A stretch of 64,000 bases of DNA, taken from positions 868,001-932,000 of the forward strand of contig NC_064231.1 of NCBI RefSeq assembly GCF_023101765.2, read 5' to 3'. The translations under genes and the position numbers were made by a program. This document shows positions 1-12,868 of this stretch, in pieces (within the stretch, counting starts at the first letter, position 1; every line of letters starts with the position of its first letter). Below the pieces are notes generated by a model, which was not told the DNA's origin, searched no databases, and was given only the letters and a program-made list of their open reading frames with translations. The DNA is from Spodoptera frugiperda. Taxonomy: Eukaryota > Arthropoda > Insecta > Lepidoptera > Noctuidae.

Positions 1-3000
1 ACTGTGCTCAAGATGATTTAGTAAAATTATACTGGAAGCCAGCTGTTTCTACAACATTGGTAGGTAAGTTAGTGGGAAGATAGGACACAGAACTTAAGTG
101 TGGGCTTTCTTTACACAAATAAATTGACAGTGTATCATGTAGAGATACAACTGAATATTTCCTAAGTTAAATGTAATAAGTAAAAATATTATTGTCCCAA
201 CCGCAAGAAGTCATCCCCGCGTCTGACGGTTGCCCATCTTGGCACCAGCCGGACACTTGAGACGCTCTGGCTGCCGCCCAACGCGCTTTATCTTAATGCA
301 CTCGTCTGTCCTCTCCCTTCACTATGTCCATAACTCGCTTTTCTACTCCACAATTGTTTCACCAACTAAGACGTGTCGCATCGTTAACGCGGAATTTGAT
401 ACGACCGCTCTCCCTTATAACGAGTCGCGCCCAGGCGCCACACTACAACTAAATAATGTACCTAATTTTAGAAATCCTTCTAGTTTTATTACTTCTAGCG
501 AAACTTGTGATGGAAAACCGCAATATGCGCGCATTGGCGACGAGAACTGGAATTTAATTCGGGTGTTTCTTCTCTCAGGGAGTGACGGCTTGTGACATGG
601 TGCGACGTCCACCCAACGATTCCACCACATTTTATGTAACTGAGAAAGGATTTTATTGTGTCCTAGACATTCCTTGCTAACCACATTTTAGCTTTGTTTA
701 TACTTAGGTATAAGAATTTCACATTTCACATACGTGTATATAAAACTAGGCACAAAAGTATCTAGGTAGTACTTTGTTAGGTGTCTGTATTAATTTAAAT
801 TTTATGTTGATTTAATGTCACAGATAGCTGATATTTTCAGAATTTAGTTTCTCACAAAAGTTCATTAAATGTTTACCCATCTATATAGGTACAAAGACAC
901 ATTTTTGTACAATGTACTAGAATTTCTTCTTACGACTTTATTTTTAAGTCTAGACACTTTCGAGTATCTATTCTCTTCCAACACCTTAGTCTTAGCTCCA
1001 TCGTTGAACAATTTTCCATAAATGTGTGAACAAAGATCGATCACATCGCTGCTCCCGAAGAATTCTTTTAGCTGAAAACTTAAAACTAAAGTTTCTCGAG
1101 AGGAAACATCTGTCGTCTTTTCAACTCGGATTCATTGAACACAACGCTTCAAATTGTTAACAATTACCTTCGTTTAATGAAATCTCGCTTTCTGCTCGCG
1201 ACAATAAATATGTTGTCCAAATATAAATCTTATTGTTATTTTATTTAAAAGACTATTTGCTTTGCTGTTAACATCTTATTGGTGATTTTCTTACCGAAAT
1301 ATTCTTAAATTACTTTTGCTCTCATCGTATCTTTATACCAATTATTATCGTAAAATGCTATGATTATATTCTAACTGGGAGTAGCTAAAGTACGAAATAA
1401 TTATACTACACAATGTAAAACAAGCACTGAATCTCATAATCATACTTGTAACAAATACCTATATCATAAACCTGATACAGTTCTACCAAAACTGAGTATA
1501 GTCAGTAGGTAGTAACATAAATTATAACATTCCCAACTTCTGTACGTTCTCCGACTATCCATAAATTATGTCATGTTAACTGTTAATGATACCATATCTT
1601 GCATGTGTTCTAGGTCACAGCTTAGCACTAAACATGAGCTCTAGTAGCGATTAGTGCGGTGTGTATCATGGGTGATGTCAGCTGTTTGCCCATTATTCGA
1701 ATAGTACGTGACACTAAACCATTGCATAGTTACTCTATCTATACCTACCTACGTTACATTAACGGCCATAGCACAGTTCTGTTCATCGCTGAAATCTTTA
1801 AGTGGATACAGACACATTCATATAAAATTCTCATAAATCAACCACAGCCATTAATCTTATTCAGCTGCGTTTTCATATCATGACTCTTTAATATATTCGA
1901 TATTGTTTTATCTTATTTTTAAAAGAAAAATTGTCTTAATGTAATGTAATGTCTCTAGAATAAATCAAATTGTCTATTTATACCACACCCTTTGAATCTT
2001 TGTTTACCCGAACTCCGCAAAGGTGAATCCAATAAATCATAAACTTAGTTTCGCGCGATCTCATATCTTCGCTATCGATTATGTTTGAAAAGACCTATCG
2101 ACGTTATAATACGTTTGAAGTATTTGAGAACTCTATGATTTATGAGCCGTATTCAAATTGTGTTATGGAGCTACCTACGAATTCAGAATATGCGGTAGAT
2201 TGGATGCGATAGACTCCATTTCGCTAATGTTTTCAGGATTGCCAATTCGCATGGTTCAAATCTTGCTTCGTATGTGTAGGGCTGCATCCTACTGCCTATA
2301 TTGGAAGTGGAATCACGTTCCATTTCGCGGCGGATATAGGGCCCCGCGTTACGGGCCAATCCAACGACACGATGATGGTTCGTCGACGACTACGATTTCC
2401 GGCTCGCAGTGCTCGCACGCGCCTATATGCCAGTTTATTCCGTGTTCACGCCCAAGTAAACTCGGTTTAACTTCAAACACGATATCGAAACAAGCGATTG
2501 ACATTTTGATCCTTTCAGCGATCTTTTTATGTAGTATAAAAGGCAGATTATAGAAAATCAATCCGACAAATACGAAATACCGAAATTGGGTGAGTGAGTT
2601 AGATTGACAGATTACATTTCCAATATCAAACATCACAGACTTCTCTGGTTACATCGGGGGTTATAAAACGAAGTAAATTATTGACTTTGCCGTCCACGCA
2701 GGAAATAGTTTGTTGGAAGATTAAACAACTTAGAGACGCATGCATAACAACTATGAGTGAAACCGTTTAGTGCCGTGAACGAAAACTCGTTCAAAGAGTG
2801 GAGACAAATGCAAAGAGCCCAACAGGTTAGAGAAGCGGCAGGGCCGACAAAGCCTGTTGGACAAACACAAGTAACGCTGAGTAAACATCGGGTTCCTACG
2901 CGCTAATGCACGAGGACCTCTGTGCCGCAGCCACGGTTCTCGGTCGTGTCGAGGGACCTCGTTAAACATATATTTTTAAGTATCTACGTATTCAAACTCA

Positions 3001-6000
3001 CTCGAAGGTAAAGTAACAATTCTGTATCTATCGTTCCTTCTTTTCTAGATTTCATCTGGAATTCACAGATTACGTTTAAACTAAAAAACATTTTCTTTAA
3101 AACACTTCGACTGAATGGGTCATGTGATCACTTTCGAAGACTTATCTAGATGCAAATGTTATTCACCAAAATACCGTGGGTAACTGAATATTCAGTCGTT
3201 CACAACAATGAACTGATTTACTACTTTGCGATTCAGTGTGCGTCCATGCCTTTCAGATAAAACGCTCTTCCCGTCCGCGTGCTAGGCCCACGGGACAATG
3301 ACTTATTTTTACAACTTTACACATAAAAATGTGATGTGTGGATATGGTCAAAGATCAAATCAACCTAAGAACTTCAATGAATGTAAAATACTTACTTTAT
3401 ATTCGCGCTGAAATAACATTTTCACGTTATATTGTCTCATTTAACCAGAGCTATATTCAAGACATGAAAAAATATAATTTAGTAGAGTAAACATCGTAAA
3501 GGTCGCTCAAGACGAGGCCGTGAAATTTGCATGCGGAATGAGATTTGTCATCCTGAGTTTGGTTGTGGGTGGGTAAGATGGACCAGCTTACTGGAACATA
3601 TTTTATTTAGTGAGAGCACGTGACGGACGCGACTGAAGACGCAGCCGGTGCTCAACCGCTCGTTTGTCACTCAGAATTACCTCGCCAAGGACGTTTAGTC
3701 ATTTGAAACATTTAATACAATCGAACCTGGGGACGCTCTTTCTCTCCAAAGTAATTGCCTGCCAGAAGACACCTGGATATAAAATACCCTTAATGTAACT
3801 GAATCTAAATCGACCGGTTAGACACTGCTAATTCCACAATTCGATCGACTCGAGCTTCTGGCAAACGATTGCATGTAACAGAAAACCACTCACTAAATGA
3901 CTGTTGATTAACTCGCCTATTAAAAAACTTCTCAGTCCAATCAAGAATTTTTCTCTCCATTGATTCGTTCCGGGACAACTCCCACGTTTAATTTCCGGGC
4001 TTAATTAAACTGACTTGGAAATCAGTTTTTTTAATTAGTTTCACTTACGTATTGCGTTATATGAATTAATTCCAAATTCACTTCAAATCGTACAAGTTTT
4101 TAAAGAAAAATGTCTCTGATAATTGCAAGCTGTGTATTTATTCCCCTTTTTAATAGGAATTCAATTTATGAACTCCATCAAGTTGATTACCTTACTTGTA
4201 ACAATTTTCAGTGTCTCAAATAAGTAATTAAAGATCAACAGTGCTCGTGTTTTGTTTGCAAGCAGCTAATAGCTTATTATGAGGTAGTTGAAATGTGTAA
4301 ATAGCCTTTTTAGAACGAGGCCGAAATCCCATTACAAGAGACGTCGCGCCCGGGGCCGCAAATTGGATTCACGAGGGATGGACGGGCCGAAATAATGCGG
4401 CTTCGACGCTACAACCTTTTTAATTTGTGTGAAAATTTAGTACGTCCATACTTGAATCTCTCCTGGGCTCTAAAACCATGAAATTTAACAAAACTAGAAT
4501 GGTTTATTATTAGAATTGTAATATTGTTGCGGCATGTAAACATACAGATTAACTAAAAACGAAATCCAAATTCTGTACATACCATACCCTTAAAAAAGTA
4601 AGATTTATAATTTACTGAAATACAATACCGCAGCATATCGTGTACAATTTTCCTGCATAAAACAATGGTTTTATGCCTTTCGGGCGCCAATATTAGAACA
4701 AAACAAATTGGAGTATTCGAATTTATCGTGAAAACGTGACACATTCGTCGAAAGGTAAATGTCACGCAACTCATCGAGCGAGCATTGTTCGTTGCACTAA
4801 TTCTGGTATTTACGTACATAGATGAGGCTTGCGTGTTATAAATTACTTGTCACAACATTTTTATCTGCTGGATCTAAGACACACTCATTTATTATAAGAG
4901 CACTTAAAGAAAAATTTTATTACCTACTTGCCTTGGTAAAAATGGCATAATCGTAATCGATATCATTTGTATAACTATGAGATTCGTGGCGTCTTAAAGC
5001 AGTTTGGCCTGGAAATTCAGTAGAAATTGCAATAAAGCCAGACTGAAAAGTTCGAAAATAAAAATTGAAATTACCTAGCTAAGTGAATTATGACATGTCG
5101 CAGCGCAGTGCCCCTATTAAATAGCTGAAGCGCGTAGAAGCCTGAAGTACCAAAAGCAAAACGTATTGCTACGAGTCAATTGGCTGTTCAAACAGGCGAC
5201 GACGTAGACGTAGGCGGAATAGCAAATATGTGAGCGCCTATTTGCAACCATTATACCATAGAGCAAAAGTCGCGGGAGACATCTAGCTACCCAACAGATT
5301 TACTTTACGCAGGACTGTTGATAGACCGGGATATTTTTGTAAGAATCTTTCTGTAGAGTTTCTTATTAATAGTTTTGTTTACACAAGGATTGGGTAGCAA
5401 TCTATAAAGCATTTAGAAGCTTAGCGTATAAATATTGGCTCGGCTCGACCGACGATGGCCATCAGGTTGATCCCGCCGTAAATACTTGAGCGCTTAGTTC
5501 TTATACGATCTTTCGGAGACCTAAGCGAGTAAACGATTAATCTACTTATTTCAATGTCTCTTTTTTAATGTGACTTTTAATTACATAATTTAGACTTTCA
5601 AACCTGTGCTTAATTCAAATGTGTTGTCTCCTGTTCTGAGGTATTATCTTCTTTATTAGTCAGTTCGTTTCAATCTACTGCTGAACATAGAGCTTGCACG
5701 CCACGGTTCTTGATCTCTAACTCTATGCATCCAACTAGTGTCAGCCACCTATTTTTATTATGAAATAAATGACAAAAGTGAATGCAAACAATAAAATAAA
5801 AATACTGATCAATTGTTTGTAGCGAGCATGTTAGATAAAACATTTGGATTATTCAACAACATTCAAGTCTGATCCTGCATCATAACAATTCCGTTTGTTA
5901 TCTCGACAAAGCGGCACCCGTTAACTCTGAAACAGTTTCACTTGTTGGAACAGTTCCCTGTTTGAATGCTAATTTCCTTACCCGTTAAACGCGTATAGTG

Positions 6001-8757
6001 TAAAGCTGAAGTTTTATCCTATAACTATGGTGGATTTTATTAATTAAACTAGTCTTCAAGTTTGGCTTGTGTTCATAGAATTTTAGTATTTTTATTAGTG
6101 AATATTGTGTTTACTGTAAAATATGTAGTATGTCTCTCCTTTAAAGCCTTTAATAGCATTCGTATATGTCGCTATTGTGCCTCTGATATCTTCACGCTCC
6201 ACCAATTCCAGACGCTATTCAATATGGGACTCATCTATATTGGTGTCGAACTTATCAATGTTGTATTATAAAACTTCATTATAAGGCATAAATTTAATAT
6301 TCGAAGCAATTTTCTAGATTATCTGCCGTCAAAGGCTTCACAAGTAAATAGATTAAGTTTTTTAATTAGTACACCTAACACAATTTGCTAGAGCTTAAGT
6401 TCTGGAGTCTGAAGTAATAATCAATTTTACCTCCAATTAGGATTGGAAAGACAGACATAAAGACAAAGCTGTAGCTGTCATGTCCTATAATGAAAAATAT
6501 AGGTTTCCATCTCTGCTGTATAGGTATATCAAAGATGAGAACTGGAATTTCCAACTATTGTGTGTCGCATTAATTATTCACGATTCAAGTTATTTTTAAT
6601 CACCATCATTGTTGACGTGTGTGCTTTCAACAATAGAGGCTTCATAATCACGAGCCTCTTTACAAAAGGTTTGGATATAGGTCATGATAATCCGTTTGCA
6701 AACGTGTCAGTTGAATGGGCAGCTCAATTTCGTCCCTGTAATTAAGGAGTCACCTGCGTGAACAACTCAGTCCACGTAATTAAAGCTTTCAACTTGGGTC
6801 GAGTTATGTCGACCCGGTACCACTAGGGAGACTGTGGTTTGTGAGTCAAATTTCATGCAGATAATAGTACCTCTATAACTGCGCAACTTGTGAGCTTAGC
6901 CACGATTTAATTGAAGCCGAGAATAAACTGGGCAAGTTTACAATATAAATAGGCAACCTCTTTGCGGATTAATTTCGTTATTTAATTGTTTTGCAAAGAA
7001 GACCATCTCATTGCATTTTGGGATTACATTTTCGATTTTTATGAAGTCTTTCTGTGTGGTAATACAAGAAGTTATCGTGAGAGAATAATTATTGGTAAAG
7101 TAACATTATGTCATTAAGGTAAATTATTGTGGTCAATTAGTCGTCGTACTAGATATCTGGTAGGTGATAGAGTAATAGGTGTATCTGAAACGGGACGCAG
7201 TGCTAACGGTAGCGCCGGCGCCCAGCCCAGTTGGACTCTGGCCAACATCCACTGTTTGTTTATAACATTAAAACGTTTAATGTCGTCGAACCTCTTCCAG
7301 CGTGGCCACTGCGAATCTTTTACAAAAGCATTTCGTATATCTATTCCGAAATCCAAGGGCTTTGTCTGTTTAAGAATGAATATTATGTGTTTAGCGTTTT
7401 GACTTTAAAGAGTTATTTTCATCTGTGCGGAAAATAATAGTCACGTTATGTTTATTATGTCACTTTAAGTGACTTATTTTCGATTTATGCAATATCTAAA
7501 ACCTCCAAGGTGGCCCTATATTTCTGTATCTATAGATTCAATTCGATTCGGTTCGCTCAAAAGCTTAGAACTCTGTAAACAACGATATTTTCGTACACAA
7601 TGAATTTGGATTACCGTCGATACTAAAGTTTTGTTTAATATGTAAACAGTTTTGTCAACACTCATAATAGGATGGTGTTTAATCATACGTACCGCGTAAA
7701 TGTCCGTGTTTACATAGGACTCGGAAACATCTGGTTTTGATGAACTGAATACTTCGCATTCAGGTTGGCGGCACTTGAAATCGTGCCAGCTTATTTTAAG
7801 TGGCGACGTCTGTTCAAGATTTGTGTCTAATGCTCCGCGCTATAATATTTTACGATCCCTATTGAAATCATCATTTATACTGTTTTCTTTTTTTTAAAAG
7901 CAAGTGAATTTTCTCTTCAAGTATCACGAATGGTGGAATCAATGTTTGTAACGTAACGTTTGAGTGGCCTGAAGATTTGATTTCACTTTTACGTCGTTCA
8001 CTCTCTCCATCAACGTAGTCGTTGTACCGACGTGCATGGGTGACTACGATGCGTACAACATGCATTATTCATTTGGTAATTGTGCGGTTCATTTTTGCAA
8101 TATCATTAATTCAGACACATGTCGCATCAACAATGGGTTTGACATTTAATTTTACATCTTTGAATTTTAATTGATGCAGTTCGTTGAAAATATATTCATT
8201 TTGATATGTGTACATTATACAAGTTTTTGTTTCTCAGAATGTCGATAGATAAGTTCCTATCGCAATTAAAGCTCACGTTTAAGTTTTAACGAGGCTTGAA
8301 CTATTCATATCTTGTCTCTGTTGCGCAGTTTAAGCGCTCCTTCCGTAGCTTCGTCTGTTGGTAGCAGTAGTATGATAATGAACTGAAATGGGTTAGGTAT
8401 AGTTTGTTCCCAATATCCCCTGTAACGACGGCAACTTGACGTCAACTCCCGGCGGAAACAAAGTTTGATTTAGTTTAGACACGACAATCCGTTTGTTGTA
8501 ATGGTAACGAATCCAATTATAGGTAGTTAGTTACCTACGTTTGGCTTTGAATGTTTCTCTGATGTTACTTGATGTGGAAGATTTATTGAGTCGCTTGAGA
8601 ATTCTGGCCCCTTGAAATGTACGGTCAATTTGTACAAAAGCGGTTTAGGGAACTCAATGTCCATTTCTCTAAGCTATTTACTAGAGTCTATTCGTTTTGT
8701 ATAAACACGGCTTGTAAAATCTCCACACAAACGCAAATATTGTTGAATAACCATGTA
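1..8757. other. Non-coding AT-rich region, no gene recognised
   Basis: Only short ORFs occur, none recognised and none with supporting splice context. Somewhat more GC-rich patches at 190-680, 2150-2560 and 2750-2960 could be conserved regulatory blocks or fragments of unknown exons. No transposon with clear termini was found. Confidence 0.6.
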
Positions 8758-11248
8758 GGGGCAACTACCCAATTGCTAGCACTGCACCAAATTATCAGCA
8801 CTCTGAATAAATCGACCAATTCTAAGGTTTTCACTTACTAATTTGGGTTTCCACACTAATAAATAAATAAATACATGTTTTTGGAATCCTGCTATTGGGA
8901 AAATTATACTTTGAGACCTCAAATTGGCGGAAATTGTGTAAACAAACATTTGTGTCCTGCAGTTTCTTCTGTTTTTGCCTGTTTCTTGTGATCGCCGGTA
9001 AGGTCACGTGTTTACATTATATGATATATCGTATCTTTTACAAATTTAATATTGAAACTATCGATTTCTCTGATATTTGAGATATTTTTTTATGATAATC
9101 TGAAGAGTAGAATTTGAGGTTCTGGTGATTAATTGGTAAAATACGTAGTGCTGATAAATGGATCGAATATTTTGTAAATTCTAAATTATCAGCACTGGTG
9201 ATGATAAATGGAAAAAAGTACATAAATACAAATTTCATATTTTTTAATGTAAATTATGTTTATTTTATGCAAAGAATTAATTTTGTTTTGTAAAAGTAGT
9301 TTATTCCATCAAAATCCAAATGTTAGCATGGTGCTGATAATTGGATCAGAAGCATGCTGATAAATTGGTTTCACTAGAATTTCATCATCTCTTCTTAATT
9401 CTTTTTATTTATTTTTTCTCTTCTTATTTTTTGTTTTATTACCAGTAATATTAGCAGAAGAATTTTGTAGATGGTATGCAAGCTACGACAACTTCTATAA
9501 CAAATATACAATGTTATAACTTATAATATTACTGGAGATTGTCTTAGTAGTGCGCAATTTGTATATCTTGATACTCAACAATATTTACTAACACCAGTCA
9601 AATTACAAGACATTTGGATTACTGAAAAAACATCTGAACGAAAAGGTGTTAAAAATGAGATTGACTGGCTATCGTAATTCGTTGCCATGAAATAGACTAA
9701 ACAATTTAATACGAGAAATGTCAACAAAAGTAGGTATATAGGTAGTATTGTGTATTTTATTTAAAACGTAAAATTAATGTAATATTGATATGATAACAAT
9801 TTACATAATAACTTTAGACAGAAGGTCCCTTAAATAGGGACTAAATAAAATAACCGACTTGGTATTACATGGATCTCACAATTTTTTACGCCTACATAAA
9901 CTGATGAGGTGCGAGACTTGGATTTTTTTACAGAATGTTTTTGATGGTATCTCACTTCTTTTTGTAGATTCAATTATTCCATTAAACAATAAAATGTAAC
10001 TGCATCAATAACTTTGTAATCTCATACATTTATATGGGTTAACAAAGTTATTGGTGTGATGAAATTGTAACTACTAGTGGTCGCCTAGTGGTTGAAATTC
10101 AACCATATACGATTTAATTTACAATACCACTTTTTTTAACACATTTTTATTTAACTCAAACTCAAACAAACTCTTTTATAAAACTATTCATATGAGACGT
10201 CAATATCATCGCAATGTCTATCGATTTTGACGTTTTGTCAAATACGATCAGATACTATGCATGTGTGTGTAATGTTTTATTTATTGATTTAATGTACTTT
10301 GTAAGCATTATTTTTGAAAAATATTAGCGTTTTGCACTTCTCCTACACATAAACTATAAGTGTACCAAATTTTATGCTCCTACGTCCGCGCAATTTTCGT
10401 AAAATGCGGTCCAAAGTTTTTGCATCACGTATTAATATATAGATATAAATAACTTTGTAATCCCATACATTTAGGATTACAAAGTTATTGATGCAGTTGA
10501 TGTATCTAAAAAACTGAACTGAATTTACAAAATATTTGATTTTTCCCTTGATGTAGGTACTAACTACTAATTTTATGCAAAAAATTTAAGCTTCTATGTC
10601 TGTTAGAAGTGCCTTATACTTTTGATGAACTGTCAGTCAGTGACAAAATTTCGAAACTGACGTGTTATAATTCTTAAAGTAATGGTTAAAATTTAATGAA
10701 AATTCAAATATACCATGTTTGTACAATGCCTGCTTAGTATCTGAAAATTCAGGCTTCTTGATTTATCCACAACGAAGTTATAGGCGGTCGAAATTGGCCT
10801 GAATGGTTTCGAGAAAAGGATGGTACGGCCGTGACGCTTTTTTTTTGCTCGACTTATACAGATAAAAGTATTATTAGATTATAAGTAATTATTATGTTAC
10901 CTACTTACTAACTATATAAAAAATAATTAAAAACAGATTTTAATAATGTAACTAATTTTTTTAATGCAATTCCTAACAGTGATAGTTAGGTGCTGATAAT
11001 TGGGTTGCTCTATGCTAGTAATTGGTGGAGATGGTGCCAGTAAATGGTGACAGACCCATTTTTTATTCTTACTTGTCTAAATAATCTTGGATAAAGGTCA
11101 ATCATGTTTTTCTTTTATTATCGTCTTCCTTATTAAATATTATAACTATTAAAATTTGCCTTAACGGGCAAAAGCCTTTTTTTCACAATAATAAATTGAC
11201 TTAAATTAGGACTAACTCTTAAAGTGCTGATAATTGGGTAGTTTACCC
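8758..11248. mobile_element. TA-flanked DNA transposon (2.49 kb, non-autonomous) with subterminal repeat arrays
   Basis: The left end reads GGGGCAACTACCCAATT and the reverse complement of the right end reads GGGTAAACTACCCAATT; both continue into a form of AGCAC. TA flanks both ends (8756-8757 and 11249-11250), as a 2-bp target duplication. A 14-mer related to GTGCTGATAATTGG recurs near both ends: 8771-8803 (two, inverted), 9148, 9185 (inverted), 9198, 9331, 9356, 10990, 11012, 11035 and 11224. Such subterminal arrays usually bind transposase. No long ORF was found inside, so it looks non-autonomous or decayed. Superfamily is not assigned; the TA duplication fits Tc1/mariner-like elements but other groups are possible. 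Confidence 0.75.
9999..10498. mobile_element. Nested 500-bp palindromic MITE-like element
   Basis: The left end AACTGCATCAATAACTTTGT is the inverted counterpart of the right end (10475-10498), 24 bp in all. Each end is itself a hairpin: AATAACTTTGTAAT pairs with a nearby ACAAAGTTATT on the left, and AATAACTTTGTAATCC pairs with GGATTACAAAGTTATT on the right (10449-10490). It sits inside the 2.49-kb element, so it is a later insertion or an internal part of it. No clear target-site duplication was seen. Confidence 0.55.
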
Positions 11249-11415
11249 TAACTGCAAATAAGCTAGACCTATTTTGGAAAGTTGAAGCGGTGTTTTTTCG
11301 TGCACAGTCAACCCTTTACAGCGTAAGCGGGATTCCCAAAGGTACAACCGCAAAGGTCACGGGACAGTTCTTTTTACTGCATTATGTTACACGTGTTAGG
11401 TAATGTCTACTTTTT

Positions 11416-12330
11416 AACCGACTTCAAAAAAAGGAGGAGGTTCTCAATTCGACCGTATTTTTTTTTTTTTTTTTTTATGTATGTTAATCGATATCTCCGG
11501 CAGTTATAGACCGATTTGAGAAATTCTTTTTGTGTTTGAAAGAGTACGATGTCAGTGTGGTCTCATATAATTTTTTTTAAAGTCTGACCATAAATATGGA
11601 AGATAATCCAGGGAACTCCTCAAAAATGAACGGAATGTGCACTGCGTTTGAGTTTAAGTGATGTATATTAGCTTATCTTTCTGAGTAACCATAAAATTCA
11701 GGACAAATAGTAGCATATCTGGTATAGAATGATGGGTAGCTTGATGTGCTGTCTGATTTACATGTGTATGTAGGTACCTAATCTGTTTGTGTTTGACAAA
11801 TGCATATCTCTGGCAGTTATAGTCCGATTTGAAAAATTCTTTTTGTGTTTGAAAGAGTACGATGGCAGTGTGGTTCCATATAATTGTTTTTAAAGTCTGA
11901 CCATAAATGTGGAAGATAATCCAGGGAACTCCTTAAAAATGAGCAGACTGAGCTCCGCGTTTACGTTGAAGTGATGCATACTAGCTTATCTTTCTCAGTA
12001 GCCATAAAATTTAGGACAGATAGTAGCATATCTGGTATAGAATGATGTGCTGTCTGAGTTACATGACTGTATACCTATGTGGGTATCTAATCTGTTTGTG
12101 TGTTTGACAACTGACTATGTATGTAGCTTATGAACAGGTTACTGTTAGATGTCGGCTCAGCAGATCATAAGTCAGGATATCAGGTTAATATACATTTAAA
12201 AATAATGTACCTAATTATTCGTCAATATGGATAGATATTAATATTATTCATTTAAACGGCGCTGTCTCATATGAGCAGCGCGTTTGATAGGTCGACCCAT
12301 ACTCAAATAAGTTATTCACTAAAAATCAAG
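11416..12330. mobile_element. Lepidopteran interspersed repeat with internal 313-bp tandem subrepeat (copy 1)
   Basis: It begins AACCGACTTCAAAAAAAGGA, passes a T-run of about 20 and then carries two tandem subrepeats starting near 11489 and 11802 (spacing about 313 bp). Both contain TGGCAGTTATAG- or CGGCAGTTATAG-like and GAAAGAGTACGATG blocks and the phrase AATCCAGGGAACTCC. No coding capacity was seen. The opening sequence is one I recognise as widespread in moth and butterfly genomes, but I do not assign a family. The duplicate is at 20123-21040. Confidence 0.65.
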
Positions 12331-12331
12331 A

Positions 12332-12868
12332 AATAAAAAACAATTTTAACAAAAAAAAAACCGACTTCAAAAAATAAATATTCCAAAACAAATTAATATG
12401 CACTAAAAAGTATATAAAAGAAATAATTGCGTATTTTTCAACAACTTAATAGATCAACTAACTTTACTAACTCATCACACACATTATAATGTAAGTAGGT
12501 ACAATTATTGTTATTTTTGGAGTCGGTGTCAGCCTAGGAAACGCCAACAACTAGCACGGCACGGGCACGGCACGGGCGGAGTGGTGGTTAAGTACGTAGG
12601 TACAACAGGTGTAAAACTGTAATGTTTTGTTGTGATAATAGGTAAATAACAAACCTATCTTAGTTGGCTGACACCGACTCCAGAAATAACAATAATTGTA
12701 CCTACTTACATTACCTATAATGTGTGTGATGAGTTAGTAAAGTTAGTTGATCTATTAAGTTGTTGAAAAATACGCAATTATTTCTTTTACTTTTTAGTGC
12801 ATATTAATTTGTTTTGGAATATTTATTTTTTGAAGGCGGTTTTTTTTTTGTTAAAATTGTTTTTTATT
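12332..12868. mobile_element. Foldback element with 203-bp inverted arms (copy 1)
   Basis: The left arm 12332-12534 is the near-perfect inverse of the right arm 12666-12868. The outer ends begin AATAAAAAACAATTTTAAC and the inner ends finish GGAGTCGGTGTCAGCC. A 131-bp spacer contains the short direct repeat CACGGCACGGGCACGGCACG. No ORF is present. The outer arm includes CCGACTTCAAAAAATAAAT on one side and the inverse of CCGCCTTCAAAAAATAAAT on the other, sharing its core with the start of the adjacent repeat at 11416. This is typical of a non-autonomous foldback/MITE. Confidence 0.8.

Noticed and set aside
230..595. 121-codon plus-strand open frame (and an 89-codon minus-strand one overlapping)
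   Set aside because: No recognisable domain, no splice context on either strand, and both strands are open over the same stretch, which suggests chance in a GC-richer patch.
2158..2553. 131-codon plus-strand open frame
   Set aside because: The translation looks random, with no motif or homologous family recognised; more likely conserved non-coding or chance.
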